Source: Flavobacteriales bacterium UBA952
GTDB lineage: Bacteria > Bacteroidota > Bacteroidia > Flavobacteriales_D > Crocinitomicaceae
Reading direction: 5' to 3'
DNA: 64,000 bases
Assembly: GCA_002293185.1 (NCBI GenBank)
Contig: DBCS01000004.1
Location: 372,001 to 436,000, forward strand
Positions 43,665 to 54,531 of the stretch are shown here, one piece after another; the stretch's first letter is position 1; each line of letters begins with the position of its first letter. The position numbers and the translations under genes were made by a program. The notes beneath the pieces are model-generated. The model was not told the origin of the DNA and ran no database searches. It saw only the letters and a list, made by a program, of their open reading frames with translations.

Positions 43665-45062
43665 TTAGTCAGCTAAGTATAAAAAATCGGTGTCGTCTAG
43701 TAATTTTGGATTGATTTCAAAAATCAGTTTGGCACTAGCGGCATCTTGTTGTAGGCACTCATTATACAAGTGCTTTGCTTCGGCAAATTGTCCCATTTGC
43801 CATTTGGTATTGATCAAATGAAGCTTAACATCGAATATAGTTGGGTGCGCAGCGCCAAATTCTAATAAAAAAGCCTGCGCGTCGGCAAGGGAGGTTTCAC
43901 TCACAAAAGCGATGTAGTCTGAGAGTGCTTCTTGATCGTCAGGAAGTAGTTCTAAGCTTTTGAGGTAATGGAATGCTGCTTCTGAGCGCAAGTCAATTTT
44001 TTGGTATGCACCAGCCAATACATGATGGATTCCTGAATTTTCGGGATCGTAGTCGAGGGCTTTTTGAATGAGCACTATTCCTTCTTTGGTAGACCCCATG
44101 AGGTCTTCGACAATACCCAAACCTAACCATGCCTCAGGGAGCATGGGCTCTAGGTCGATACTTAGTTTGTAGTAGTGTTTGGAAAGCTCTAATTCATTGA
44201 GCTGCTCATAGGATTCACCGATATAGCACAGCGCCATTGCGTCGTCGCCGTCGTGTTTCATGCAGAGCTCAAAATGCTCGATGGCTTTGTGGTATTTCTC
44301 AATGGAGAGAAAAGCATTGCCAAGATTGAAATGAGCTGGGCCAAATTCTTCGTTAATAAGAATGGCATATTCGTAGGCCCAAACGGCGCTGTCGTAGTCT
44401 TCTAAACGGCTGTATGCATTACCTAAGTTGTACCATGCCGTGCTCGAATACGGTTGTTCATCGATGAATTGAAGATACGCAGCTATCGAGGCTTCAGTAG
44501 CACCAAGTGCATCATAACAACGGCCGAGCTCATAGAGTGCGGCTTCATTGTTTTTATTCGTCTTGAGTGCTTGATGCAAGGTATCGATTGCTTCTTGATA
44601 CTGTTGTAAACGCTCGTATTCTATGGCGATATCTAGGTAGATGTAGTCGTGTTCTGCGGGGTCTGAGTGCTCTAGTGCCAATTTAAAATAGCGAATGGCT
44701 TGCTTGTGTTCTCTTTGCTGGGCGTGAATGGAGGCTTTTGTCAGGTAGAGCTCGGCGCTATCTATTTCTTGCTTCTCGAGTTGGATAACGCAGTCGAGGG
44801 CTTCTTGTAGTAGACCCATGCCGCCAAGCGCCTGTGCCTTTCGCAACTTGAACATTGGATTGTAAGCAAATTGATAAATGCCAAATTCAGCGGCAATCTT
44901 TGCTTTATTGAACTGTCCTTGAATGAGGTAGTGGTCGATTAGACCTTCTAAGCGATCACTGTCGATAAATTTGAGTTTTTGACCTTTCAAATGGGCCTCG
45001 AAGTGCTCGATGTCTTCGCTCAAACTGCTGTCGTTGTATTCTTCTTCTTCGTCGTCAAACAT
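43665..45062 (-). CDS. TPR-repeat protein
   Basis: 465 residues with an acidic N-terminus (FDDEEEEYNDSSLSED) and at least ten tetratricopeptide units spanning almost the whole chain, with typical positions such as AELYLTKASIHAQQ, AALYELGRCYDALG, AWYNLGNAYSRLEDYDSAVWAYEYA, AHFNLGNAFLSI and AWLGLGIVEDLMG. No signal peptide or membrane helix; a cytoplasmic scaffold. It is the first gene of the unit with the ComA-like and WD40 genes. A -7-like TAATTTTA with TTG 20 bases further upstream lies before the start. Confidence 0.88.
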   Translation of the reverse strand: MFDDEEEEYNDSSLSEDIEHFEAHLKGQKLKFIDSDRLEGLIDHYLIQGQFNKAKIAAEFGIYQFAYNPMFKLRKAQALGGMGLLQEALDCVIQLEKQEIDSAELYLTKASIHAQQREHKQAIRYFKLALEHSDPAEHDYIYLDIAIEYERLQQYQEAIDTLHQALKTNKNNEAALYELGRCYDALGATEASIAAYLQFIDEQPYSSTAWYNLGNAYSRLEDYDSAVWAYEYAILINEEFGPAHFNLGNAFLSIEKYHKAIEHFELCMKHDGDDAMALCYIGESYEQLNELELSKHYYKLSIDLEPMLPEAWLGLGIVEDLMGSTKEGIVLIQKALDYDPENSGIHHVLAGAYQKIDLRSEAAFHYLKSLELLPDDQEALSDYIAFVSETSLADAQAFLLEFGAAHPTIFDVKLHLINTKWQMGQFAEAKHLYNECLQQDAASAKLIFEINPKLLDDTDFLYLAD

Positions 45063-45164
45063 AGGGCTCGATTCTAACTATAAAATTAGGCCCTTTGTGT
45101 CTTCTTGACAACAATTGCTTTTGGCACTTATCAACAAATGCCTAAAATGTTGAAAAGTTATCAA

Positions 45165-45374
45165 TTAATGTTCGCCGCAATGCACTACAAAGCTATTGCC
45201 AAGGCTGTCTGTGAAAGTTCCTAGATCTTCGAGGTCATGTAGCTCATCACCACAGTAAGTACCCATTTCTACCTCTCCCACAGGGCCATCGTAATGACAT
45301 TCTGCACATTTATTTTTGTCACAAGAAATGCTTAGAAATCCTAATAAAGTGACACTTAAAATTAACTTTTTCAT
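45165..45374 (-). CDS. Small Cys-rich lipoprotein
   Basis: 69 residues from ATG 45374; an in-frame TTG at 45383 overlaps the upstream stop and is less likely. Lipoprotein signal MKKLILSVTLLGFLSISC, with the lipidated Cys followed by D. The mature part has further cysteines in NKCAECHYDG, GTYCGDELHDLE and FVVHCGEH. Similar small Cys-rich lipoproteins are widespread in Bacteroidota and uncharacterised. It starts six bases after the TonB receptor stop, so it belongs to that operon. A metal-binding or thiol role is inference. Confidence 0.7.
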   Translation of the reverse strand: MKKLILSVTLLGFLSISCDKNKCAECHYDGPVGEVEMGTYCGDELHDLEDLGTFTDSLGNSFVVHCGEH

Positions 45375-45379
45375 TTTTT

Positions 45380-47614
45380 TCAATTTTTGATTTGTTGTTG
45401 AACCTGGTACTTTAAACTGATATAAAAATGCCTGCCAGGACCAGGCATTCCGATATTTTTTAAACGAGATAAATGATCTATGTAAGCGCTATTGGTTAAG
45501 TTCCGCAACCCCGTTTGCAACATCCAAATGCCCTTTTTTTCAATGTAGCAACGTGCGTTCAAGTGAAGTAATTGATAGCTTTCACTCGGTGTTTCTTGAA
45601 ATGAAACCCTTGTTTGAGCAGCCATCCAAGCATGACTTATGCTGAGTTCTATTTTTTGAATGGCACCATTGAAATCCCAGTGGTATTGAATTTCATTCTG
45701 CAAACGCGTTGGAGGCAATAAAGAGATTGCGCTGTCTTGAGGGCTTTCAAACTGGATATAGGAAAAGTTTCCTTCCCAATGCAAGTTATGAAGCCAATGC
45801 GGATGATAATGCGCACTAAGATCCAAGCCGTACATGCGCCCAAGCTCAAGTTGTGCATAGTTAAACACAGGAATACCATCAATACTATTGCCATTGGGCT
45901 GAATATAAATGTAATCCCTCACCCAGGCATGGTAAGGATTAACGGTAATACTGCCGTGTTCTGTATTCCAATCACTCGACCAATCGAGTTGCAGACTTCG
46001 TTCTGGAACTAAGCTGCTGTCTCCGATTTCATAGCGCAATGCACCATGATGAAAGCCATTGGCAAGAAGTTCACTCAGGTGAGGCGCCCGAAAACCACTC
46101 GAAAAATTCAAGCGATGACGCTGAAAGCTATTCACTTGCCAAGACCAACCCGCCGACAAATTAGGACTGGCATAGCGCCGTTGTAAAAAGAGGCTATCCG
46201 ATTGCGTTTGGATCCAACGCACATCTTGTCTGAGGCCAACTTGCAACATATGTGCTTTAGAAAGTTCGTATTTATATAAACCAAATATACCTTGATCAAA
46301 AGTCAGGGCATCTGGCAAGAGTTGATCTGCGGCAATTGGTGCATTTATATTGAGTTGTAGCATGCCCGCCACGCCAATAATCAGTTGTTGTTGCGCCCAT
46401 TTTTTGGTCCATTTGGCTTGGTATATCGAGTTCAAAAGATCCATCTCCATGAATGGCTTGGTTACTTTTTCATCGTATTCTACCAGCCGGTTATGCGTTT
46501 GACCAAGTAGTAAATTGAATTCTTGACCTGTCCAAAAGCGCTTGTATTCATAACTTAGCAGCTGGTTTGTAAAAAATTGGGCTGGTAGGGAATATTTTCT
46601 TCCTTGCGTCTGGACTTGAAAACTTAATGGCGTTGCCAGACTATCGTGGGTGTGTCCTGGAATGCCGGCAACCGTATTGTTAAAGGCGTAGTGGAATTGA
46701 TGAATTTGATTGGGCTTAAACCACGAATACGAGGCTTTGCCAACCCACTCATGAAAGCGCGAGTTTTTGGCATAAAGCCCATTAGGAAGTTGAAAGTCGG
46801 CATGATTTGCATAGCTACCAGCTACTAAAATCCTTTTATTGCCCTGACTCTTTTTGTATAAAAGACTCGAAGTACTTCCGCTCGTGTTCTGATTCCACTT
46901 TTGCTGCACATCTAGGGTTTGTTGACCAATGCGAGCGTAGGTTTCGTCTTGCAAATATACAACACCACCCAGCGCATCGGCTCCGTAGAGTACAGAGGCA
47001 GGTCCTTTGATCACTTCAGCAGAACCCAAGGCAAGTTCTCCTATTCCTAAACCGTGGTCTCCACCCCACTGCTGGCCTTCTAGCCTCAGGCCATTTACAA
47101 GCGTTACCACGCGCATGCCTTGCATACCTCTAATTACTGGCTTGGCAATTCCATTCCCTAAAGTGCTCATGTATACACCCGGAATCTTGGTTAAAAGTTC
47201 GGCAACATGCATACCCCCGCTTAGTTGTAATTCATTTATGGAGCGCACCTCAATTGGTACTGTATTTTTTGCACGCAACGAAACCTGTTGCGCACTTACA
47301 GTTACTTCTTCAGTAGTCATGTGACCGAGCTTCAGTTCGAAGCGCAAATTGGAAAGGTTGCCAAATACGGAAGTATCCATTATTTGATAGTCAGGATGTT
47401 TGAGCCTTAACGCCTGTTGATCTGACCAAGAAAAAGGAAAAGAAAACTGACCCTTCGCATCCGAGCGAACTTGAATCTGAAAGGAAGGAATCGTAATTAA
47501 GACGCCTTGAATCGCCTTCTGGCTTTGTGCATCTAGCACAATTCCAGTTATACCTTGCTGCGCAAGCAAAGGACTACTGGCAAACGCCGCAGCCCAAAAT
47601 AATAAATATTTCAT
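45380..47614 (-). CDS. TonB-dependent receptor, possibly for a metal (ZnuD-like)
   Basis: 744 residues. Signal peptide MKYLLFWAAAFASSPLLAQ, carboxypeptidase-regulatory domain (GIVLDAQSQKAIQGVLI), plug (ELLTKIPGVYMSTLG, KPVIRGMQGMRVVTLVNGLRLEGQQWGGDHG in parts, VIKGPASVLYGADALGGVV) and barrel. FRAPHLSELLANGFHHG followed by YEIGDSSLVPERS resembles the barrel segment of ZnuD-type zinc receptors. Many histidines lie in predicted loops (GHTHDS, HYHPHWLHNLHW). The neighbours support a metal: a His/Cys-rich exported peptide upstream and a Cys-rich lipoprotein downstream. Zinc or copper is the best guess. Confidence 0.85.
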   Translation of the reverse strand: MKYLLFWAAAFASSPLLAQQGITGIVLDAQSQKAIQGVLITIPSFQIQVRSDAKGQFSFPFSWSDQQALRLKHPDYQIMDTSVFGNLSNLRFELKLGHMTTEEVTVSAQQVSLRAKNTVPIEVRSINELQLSGGMHVAELLTKIPGVYMSTLGNGIAKPVIRGMQGMRVVTLVNGLRLEGQQWGGDHGLGIGELALGSAEVIKGPASVLYGADALGGVVYLQDETYARIGQQTLDVQQKWNQNTSGSTSSLLYKKSQGNKRILVAGSYANHADFQLPNGLYAKNSRFHEWVGKASYSWFKPNQIHQFHYAFNNTVAGIPGHTHDSLATPLSFQVQTQGRKYSLPAQFFTNQLLSYEYKRFWTGQEFNLLLGQTHNRLVEYDEKVTKPFMEMDLLNSIYQAKWTKKWAQQQLIIGVAGMLQLNINAPIAADQLLPDALTFDQGIFGLYKYELSKAHMLQVGLRQDVRWIQTQSDSLFLQRRYASPNLSAGWSWQVNSFQRHRLNFSSGFRAPHLSELLANGFHHGALRYEIGDSSLVPERSLQLDWSSDWNTEHGSITVNPYHAWVRDYIYIQPNGNSIDGIPVFNYAQLELGRMYGLDLSAHYHPHWLHNLHWEGNFSYIQFESPQDSAISLLPPTRLQNEIQYHWDFNGAIQKIELSISHAWMAAQTRVSFQETPSESYQLLHLNARCYIEKKGIWMLQTGLRNLTNSAYIDHLSRLKNIGMPGPGRHFYISLKYQVQQQIKN

Positions 47615-47653
47615 GAAAAAGAGCTCTTAAATTCGTACAACAGTAGTTTGGAA

Positions 47654-47953
47654 TCAAACGCTTGTTGCAGGTGGTGCTCTGAGTTGTTGAAGGGAGAAAA
47701 CAGGAGTGGAAAGACTTGTGTAAATGGCGGCACCATTTACAATTGGTTTTTGTTTCAAAACATAAGTAACCAAAGTGGTTGGACGCGTAAATGCGCTCAA
47801 AGAGAGGTCACAAACTGGGCAGTCTTCGTCAATGGAATCGGTATGGCCTAGCTCTGTATGGTGATGGTTTGTATGCGAACAGTGATGCCACCAGTGCTTG
47901 GGTGTCAAGACCATTGTAAAACAAAGCAATAAAAACAGGCTAAATCCTTTCAC
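47654..47953 (-). CDS. His/Cys-rich small exported protein
   Basis: 99 residues with a GTG start. A signal peptide (MKGFSLFLLLCFTMVL) is followed by a dense metal-ligand segment: HWWHHCSHTNHHH, ELGH, then DEDCPVCDL. The remaining 50 residues are non-descript. Small proteins of this build are often found before TonB-dependent metal receptors in Bacteroidota; the function is not known to me. It is 39 bases upstream of the receptor gene. A -7-like box (TACCTTTA, 47958-47965 minus strand) lies four bases before the GTG. Confidence 0.65.
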   Translation of the reverse strand: MKGFSLFLLLCFTMVLTPKHWWHHCSHTNHHHTELGHTDSIDEDCPVCDLSLSAFTRPTTLVTYVLKQKPIVNGAAIYTSLSTPVFSLQQLRAPPATSV

Positions 47954-47957
47954 TGAT

Positions 47958-47965
47958 TAAAGGTA
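47958..47965 (-). promoter_or_regulatory. -7-like box TACCTTTA of the candidate metal operon
   Basis: One mismatch from TAnnTTTG, with a TTTG 16 bases upstream. It ends four bases before the GTG start, so the message would be leaderless. No Fur- or Zur-type palindrome is obvious. Confidence 0.4.
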
Positions 47966-48003
47966 CACATTTGAATCATACCAAAACATAAAAAATATTT
48001 ACA

Positions 48004-48957
48004 TCAAAGCAAAGATTCAATGATATCATCCATACTATAACCCTCTGCCTCAGCACGGTAGTTACGCACCAAGCGGTGCCGCAAAATGGCTTTTGCTACG
48101 GCTTTGACGTCTTCAATATCTGGAGAGTATTTACCGTTTAGTGCAGCATGGCATTTTGCTGCAATAATTAAGTTTTGTGAAGCGCGTGGGCCAGCACCCC
48201 ATGTAATGAAATCTTTGGTTATTTGCGGAGCTAGCTGGTCTTTGTGGCGGGTTTTGGCTACTAAAGTAACTGCATACTCGAGTACGTTTTCGGCGACAGG
48301 AATACGGCGAATAAGTGCTTGATAGTCGATAATTTGTTGTGCATTGAGCACTGTTTGGAGCTCAATCATTTGGTCAGTAGTGCTGGACTTTACAATAGCA
48401 AGCTCCTCTTGATAAGAAGGGTAATCTACCCAAATATTGAACATAAAGCGATCGAGTTGGGCTTCTGGGAGTGGATAGGTACCTTCTTGCTCAATTGGAT
48501 TTTGTGTAGCGAGTACAAAAAATGGGGCCTCGAGTTGGTAGGTTGTTCCGGCAGCTGTAACGGCGCGTTCTTGCATCGCCTCCAAAAGTGCCGCTTGTGT
48601 TTTGGGAGGTGTACGGTTGATTTCATCGGCCAATATCATATTCGAAAAAATAGGGCCTTTGATGAATTTGAATTGTTTGGATTCGTCTAGAATCTCAGAA
48701 CCTACGATATCAGAGGGCATGAGGTCTGGAGTAAACTGAATGCGATTGAAAGACAAACCTAGGGTTCTAGAAATGGTGTTCACCAATAAGGTTTTAGCCA
48801 AACCAGGAACGCCAACGAGTAAACAATGTGAGCGCGAAAAGATGGCAATAAGAACTTGATCTACAACGTCATCTTGGCCTATAATAACCTGATGAATTTC
48901 TTTTTTAAGCGCTTGGTAATCAATAACTAATTGATCAATTTTTTCTTTATCTGTCAT
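48004..48957 (-). CDS. MoxR family AAA+ ATPase
   Basis: 317 residues. Walker A is atypical, VGVPGLAKTLL, as usual in MoxR. Walker B is NMILADEINRTPPKTQAALLEAMQE, with ATQNPIEQEGTYPLPEAQLDRF as sensor 1 and arginine-finger region and GAGPRASQNLI as sensor 2. MoxR ATPases act as chaperones in metal-cofactor or complex maturation, usually with DUF58 and von Willebrand proteins. None of those follows here, and the gene instead ends the guaB-ppiC-surA-moxR run. Six bases separate it from surA. Confidence 0.93.
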   Translation of the reverse strand: MTDKEKIDQLVIDYQALKKEIHQVIIGQDDVVDQVLIAIFSRSHCLLVGVPGLAKTLLVNTISRTLGLSFNRIQFTPDLMPSDIVGSEILDESKQFKFIKGPIFSNMILADEINRTPPKTQAALLEAMQERAVTAAGTTYQLEAPFFVLATQNPIEQEGTYPLPEAQLDRFMFNIWVDYPSYQEELAIVKSSTTDQMIELQTVLNAQQIIDYQALIRRIPVAENVLEYAVTLVAKTRHKDQLAPQITKDFITWGAGPRASQNLIIAAKCHAALNGKYSPDIEDVKAVAKAILRHRLVRNYRAEAEGYSMDDIIESLL

Positions 48958-48963
48958 GGAATA

Positions 48964-50316
48964 TTAAGGGGTTTTAAGCCAATTAACACGGAAATTACAG
49001 GCTTGAAATTGGGAATCAAGACGAATATAGGCGTTTGGAATTTTGGTGTGGGTCCAGTCGTCGAGCATTATTTGTTTTTTGTCGTTTTCTGCCGCCAACT
49101 TGATGAGTGCATAATCTTCTTCGAGATTGGCTTGATGCGCAGCTACCCTGTTTTGCAAACGGACAATGCGAATGCCTTGTTTGCGTTCGAATAGGTCCAT
49201 GTACAGCGACGGTAGAGAAACACCACCGCTTTCGAGCGCATCTGTGAGTAAATAAATTTGCTGGTCGATCTCATTGAGTTGTTCCATGTCCCAGTAGATA
49301 TCCATGGTGTAGGGGTTGGTAAGAACTCCTTTATTTTGTTTGGTGGCCTCGTCATTGGAGAAGCGCAAGACGGCTTCGTCCCAGGTGATGGCATTGCGAG
49401 AAAGCAGCTGATAACAGCTGTCCATGCGTGCCGATGCCAAGGAAATACTTGCGGAACTGTATTCAGGCATAATCAAAATATGAAGTACCGTGTAGTCGTC
49501 GCCTTTGCGCGACACTAACTTGATGATGTGATAACCGTACATGGTTTCTACAATATCTGAAACCTCTCCAGGTTTTAAATCGTAAAGGGCCGCCTCAAAC
49601 TGCGGCACCATCATGCCTTTTGATGCAGCTATTTTACCGCCCTGACTTGCTGAACCGGGGTCCATTGATTTTAGACGGGCCATGGTCTCAAAAGACTTGC
49701 CACCACTGACAATTTGCTTACGGATGTCTACCAGTTGGTCATAGGCCAGTTTTTTGTCAGTGGCAGTGAGCTCAGGAAACTGAACAATTTGCTGAAAACT
49801 CAGCTTCATATTGATGAACGGAATGCTGTCCTTGGGTAGTTTCTGGTAAAAAGCAGCTACTTCTTTGGGGGTAACTGTGATGTCTCCGGTAATTTTTCGC
49901 TCCATTTCTTGAGCGAGCATTTTGTTGCGTATGATGGTTCTGAATTCCTCTTTGATCGCAACTGTTGATTTGCCGTAAAATGATTCTAGGTTTTCTCGTC
50001 CGCCCATTTTGTTTTCCATAATGCGCAAACGGTTCTCCATTTCAGCATCGACTTGCTCGTCAGAAATGACGAGGCTGTCTATGAGCGCTTGATTGACTAA
50101 CAACTCTTCAAGCAACAGCTGCTCTAAAATTTGGCAGTCCTTACCTTCCAGGGCTTTTTCTTTATCCGGGAGCTGTAAGCGCTGAGTTTCGATATCTGAC
50201 CAAAGTATGATGTTGTCACCAACTTGGGCTACAATTTGATTCACCAACTTTTGGGCCTCGAAGGTGCCAAAAATAAAAAATTGAAAAAAGAAGAAAAGCA
50301 GCGTTTTATAGAACAT
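48964..50316 (-). CDS. SurA-like periplasmic peptidyl-prolyl isomerase
   Basis: 450 residues. Signal peptide MFYKTLLFFFFQFFIFGTFEAQ. The N-terminal SurA domain starts at VNQIVAQVGDNIILWSDIE. A parvulin domain follows (FETMARLKSMDPGSASQGGKI, VPQFEAALYDLKPGEVSDIVETMYGYHIIKL), then a second, degenerate parvulin-like region. It chaperones outer-membrane proteins across the periplasm. Its start overlaps the upstream isomerase stop by one base (TAATG). Confidence 0.88.
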   Translation of the reverse strand: MFYKTLLFFFFQFFIFGTFEAQKLVNQIVAQVGDNIILWSDIETQRLQLPDKEKALEGKDCQILEQLLLEELLVNQALIDSLVISDEQVDAEMENRLRIMENKMGGRENLESFYGKSTVAIKEEFRTIIRNKMLAQEMERKITGDITVTPKEVAAFYQKLPKDSIPFINMKLSFQQIVQFPELTATDKKLAYDQLVDIRKQIVSGGKSFETMARLKSMDPGSASQGGKIAASKGMMVPQFEAALYDLKPGEVSDIVETMYGYHIIKLVSRKGDDYTVLHILIMPEYSSASISLASARMDSCYQLLSRNAITWDEAVLRFSNDEATKQNKGVLTNPYTMDIYWDMEQLNEIDQQIYLLTDALESGGVSLPSLYMDLFERKQGIRIVRLQNRVAAHQANLEEDYALIKLAAENDKKQIMLDDWTHTKIPNAYIRLDSQFQACNFRVNWLKTP

Positions 50317-52274
50317 TATTGGCCAGTTTGATAGAGTACATCTTCATTGATGACGATCTGATGCTTTAAACGTAACGTTTCCAGCCATTTTTTCTCGAGA
50401 AAAGCTTGATAATCTGAAGTGGCAATACCCTTTGCTTCATTGAATTCTTTTGGCGCAGGCGGCAGCAAAGCAGCCACACTAACCACATACCACTTGCCCT
50501 CAAAAGAATAAACAGGATTCAGACCAGTCGTAAAGCGTTGATTTTGAAGATATGGCGTTTGGAGTACCTCAAACTTATTCATTCTTACCTTTAAATTGAG
50601 TTCGGATTCTTTGTTGATGAATTCAAGAACATCTTTAGAATTGATGGTGTCTGACGAAATGAGCATACCATATACCTGAACTGCTACATGCTCATCTTTG
50701 CATTCATAAACCGTAGCATCTAAGCGCTCGTACCAACTATATTTAGCCCTGTTATCCATGAAAAATACGCGTAAACCAGCGGTGTCTTTTACTGCTTTGT
50801 TCCAAACCTGATCTTGCATGATTTCATAGAGTATAATACCGTCGTGGTATTCTTGTAAAAGTGCTTTGTAGGCTGGGTATTTTGCTGGCAAGAGTTCTTC
50901 TTCATAGGCTAAAATTTGATTCTTTTCCCATTGGTCATAGAGTTGTTTGACCACTACAGAAGGAGCATCTTTTCGGACCGTTCTGAAATTTTTCTCCATG
51001 TACATGGCGAAATCTTGTTGTTTATATTTTTGCTTCCCGAGTACAAAAAGTGTTTTGTTTCCTTTGAGAGCACTTGCTTTCCATTTACCCATGAAATAAG
51101 TGGAGTCTATTTGCTGTTCCAGCATACTGAGCGCTTTATCTGCTTGGTAGGCATATTGATATTGCGTTTTGAGTTTTTGAACAAAAGAGTCCTGGGTAAT
51201 TTTGGAGCGTTCGTCTTTGTTTACTTTGGCTTGAAGTTCTCGACGCATACTTTCAAATGATTTAACTGGCGTCCATTCGATGAGTCTGATGATATGATAA
51301 CCGTATTGCGTTTTGACAGGTTTAGAAATTTCTCCGACCTTTTTTAAGGAGAAGGCTGCATCTTCAAATTCGAGGACCATTCTTTGGCTTGTGCCAGAAC
51401 CAAAAGCAGGTAATTCGCCTCCTTTTTTAATGCTGTTGGCATCTTCTGAATAAGCGCTTACCATTTTTTCCCAAGAAGCACCAGCAGCCAGGCTGTCGTA
51501 AATTTCATTAATTTTCTTTTCGGCATTTTGGCGCGTTTCTGTGCCAGCCTCCCTGCCTGTTGAAATCATAAGGTGAGCTACTTTGATGGTTCCTCTGGCC
51601 GCACGCTTGTCGGTCACCTTCAGAATATGATAGCCAAAACGCGTTCTAAATGGTTCAGAGATGCTTCCGACCGGCGTAGTATAGGCTTTTTCTTCAAATG
51701 GGTAGACCATTTGAAACGCTGTAAAGTAGCCTAAGTCTCCACCGTTATTTACTACCGATGGGTCTTCGGAACCTAGTTTAGATTTGGCTACTGAGGCAAA
51801 ATCTTCACCCTTCTCTATGCGTGCCTTTAAGCCGAGCAATCTGTTGTAAGCAACGAGTGTGTCTTTGGGACTGGCGTTTGGATCTAATTTGACAAGAATG
51901 TGAGAACAACGCACCTCAGTGGCAGTGCGATTATATGCTTCTTGGACCATTGCTAGGTTTTGAACGGAGTCTATCAAATAGGGCAAGGCCAATTGCTTTT
52001 TGTAGCCTTCGAGTTCTTTTTTCAAGCGCGGAAGGGTGTCGTAACCAAGTGCCTCAGCTTCGGCTACTTTTAATTTAAATACTTCAAACAATTCCATGTA
52101 GCGATCCAAAGAATCTTTATCAAAACTTGGGTTTGGATTGTTTTTGGTATAAATCTGTAGAAATTCCGATTTGGTAACAGGCTTGTTATTGATTGTCATG
52201 ACCACTGGCTCCTTTTGTGCAAAGGACAATTGAGTTAAAAAGCCAAACAAGAATAATACGTGTATTTTTTTCAT
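50316..52274 (-). CDS. Periplasmic peptidyl-prolyl isomerase with two parvulin domains
   Basis: 652 residues. Signal peptide MKKIHVLFLFGFLTQLSFAQ. Two full PpiC-type domains: RCSHILVKLDPNASP to GSISEPFRTRFGYHILKV, and IKVAHLMISTGREAG to GEISKPVKTQYGYHIIRLIEW. The long C-terminal part includes predicted coiled and substrate-binding segments. It sits with surA next to guaB, a gene order seen across Flavobacteriales. Like SurA, it probably helps fold outer-membrane proteins. Confidence 0.9.
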   Translation of the reverse strand: MKKIHVLFLFGFLTQLSFAQKEPVVMTINNKPVTKSEFLQIYTKNNPNPSFDKDSLDRYMELFEVFKLKVAEAEALGYDTLPRLKKELEGYKKQLALPYLIDSVQNLAMVQEAYNRTATEVRCSHILVKLDPNASPKDTLVAYNRLLGLKARIEKGEDFASVAKSKLGSEDPSVVNNGGDLGYFTAFQMVYPFEEKAYTTPVGSISEPFRTRFGYHILKVTDKRAARGTIKVAHLMISTGREAGTETRQNAEKKINEIYDSLAAGASWEKMVSAYSEDANSIKKGGELPAFGSGTSQRMVLEFEDAAFSLKKVGEISKPVKTQYGYHIIRLIEWTPVKSFESMRRELQAKVNKDERSKITQDSFVQKLKTQYQYAYQADKALSMLEQQIDSTYFMGKWKASALKGNKTLFVLGKQKYKQQDFAMYMEKNFRTVRKDAPSVVVKQLYDQWEKNQILAYEEELLPAKYPAYKALLQEYHDGIILYEIMQDQVWNKAVKDTAGLRVFFMDNRAKYSWYERLDATVYECKDEHVAVQVYGMLISSDTINSKDVLEFINKESELNLKVRMNKFEVLQTPYLQNQRFTTGLNPVYSFEGKWYVVSVAALLPPAPKEFNEAKGIATSDYQAFLEKKWLETLRLKHQIVINEDVLYQTGQ

Positions 52275-52310
52275 TACTTATGATGATTTGTTTTAGATAT
52301 GGATTTCAAA

Positions 52311-53816
<1,506 letters not shown>

Positions 53817-53871
53817 ACAATAAAATTTGCCATTTGGTTACCAAATTCAATCGGATTCGTCATGATATTCG

Positions 53872-53879
53872 TAAATTTA
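53872..53879 (+). promoter_or_regulatory. -7-like box TAAATTTA before the 207-residue protein
   Basis: One mismatch from TAnnTTTG, ending four bases before the GTG start at 53884, which predicts a leaderless message. Confidence 0.35.
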
Positions 53880-53883
53880 ACGT

Positions 53884-54507
53884 GTGAAACACCTGACCAT
53901 TCTTTTATTGCTCTTTTTGAGCAGTTTTCAGCTCCTTGCCCAACAAGACAACAAACCACTTATTCAGCTATCCGGAGTAGTTGTAACCGAAGAGGCCTTC
54001 GAACTCCCGTATGCTACTGTTTATAACAAAACACTCAAAAAAGGCGTGATTTCAGATGGTTATGGTTTTTTCTCCATCGTTTGCCAAGCTGGAGACACCC
54101 TTTATTTTTCAAGGAAAGGTTATAGCAGTAGCCCCTTTTGGGTTCCGGATACCCTCAACGACAACCGCTACAGTATCATTCATATGCTCACCCGAGACAC
54201 CCTCGAAATGCCCGATATCCGCGTTTATCCATGGCCAAATAAAGAAGCGTTTGCACAACATTTCATTCACATGAACCCTTACGAAGACGATATTCGCCGT
54301 GCGCAGCGCGAACTCAGTGGCGAATCTCTAGCCTTTGTTGCAGCACGTCTAGATGCAGACCCCTCATTAGCCTATGGGGTACTCACCAAACAACAAAACA
54401 CCAAAATTTACACAAACGGTCAACTTCCGCAAAATAACCTACTCAATCCATACGCGTGGTCGAAGCTTATCCAAGAATGGAAAGCTGGTCATTTAGAGCG
54501 GCAGTAG
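53884..54507 (+). CDS. Exported carboxypeptidase-regulatory-like domain protein
   Basis: 207 residues with a GTG start. Signal peptide MKHLTILLLLFLSSFQLLAQ. A CarboxypepD_reg-type beta-sandwich follows (LSGVVVTEEAFELPYATVYNKTLKKGVISDGYGFFSI in parts; GDTLYFSRKGYSSSPF), with no TonB receptor attached. The C-terminal half is helical and unassigned. Such stand-alone proteins are common in Flavobacteriales and uncharacterised. The gene is divergent from guaB and convergent with lhgO. Confidence 0.75.
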   Translation: MKHLTILLLLFLSSFQLLAQQDNKPLIQLSGVVVTEEAFELPYATVYNKTLKKGVISDGYGFFSIVCQAGDTLYFSRKGYSSSPFWVPDTLNDNRYSIIHMLTRDTLEMPDIRVYPWPNKEAFAQHFIHMNPYEDDIRRAQRELSGESLAFVAARLDADPSLAYGVLTKQQNTKIYTNGQLPQNNLLNPYAWSKLIQEWKAGHLERQ

Positions 54508-54531
54508 TTGCAATGACCTAGCGCAAGTTGT

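Noticed and set aside
45148..45225. 25-codon plus-strand ORF beginning at the ATG at 45148
   Set aside because: It is antisense to the Cys-rich lipoprotein, has no promoter box and no recognisable feature.
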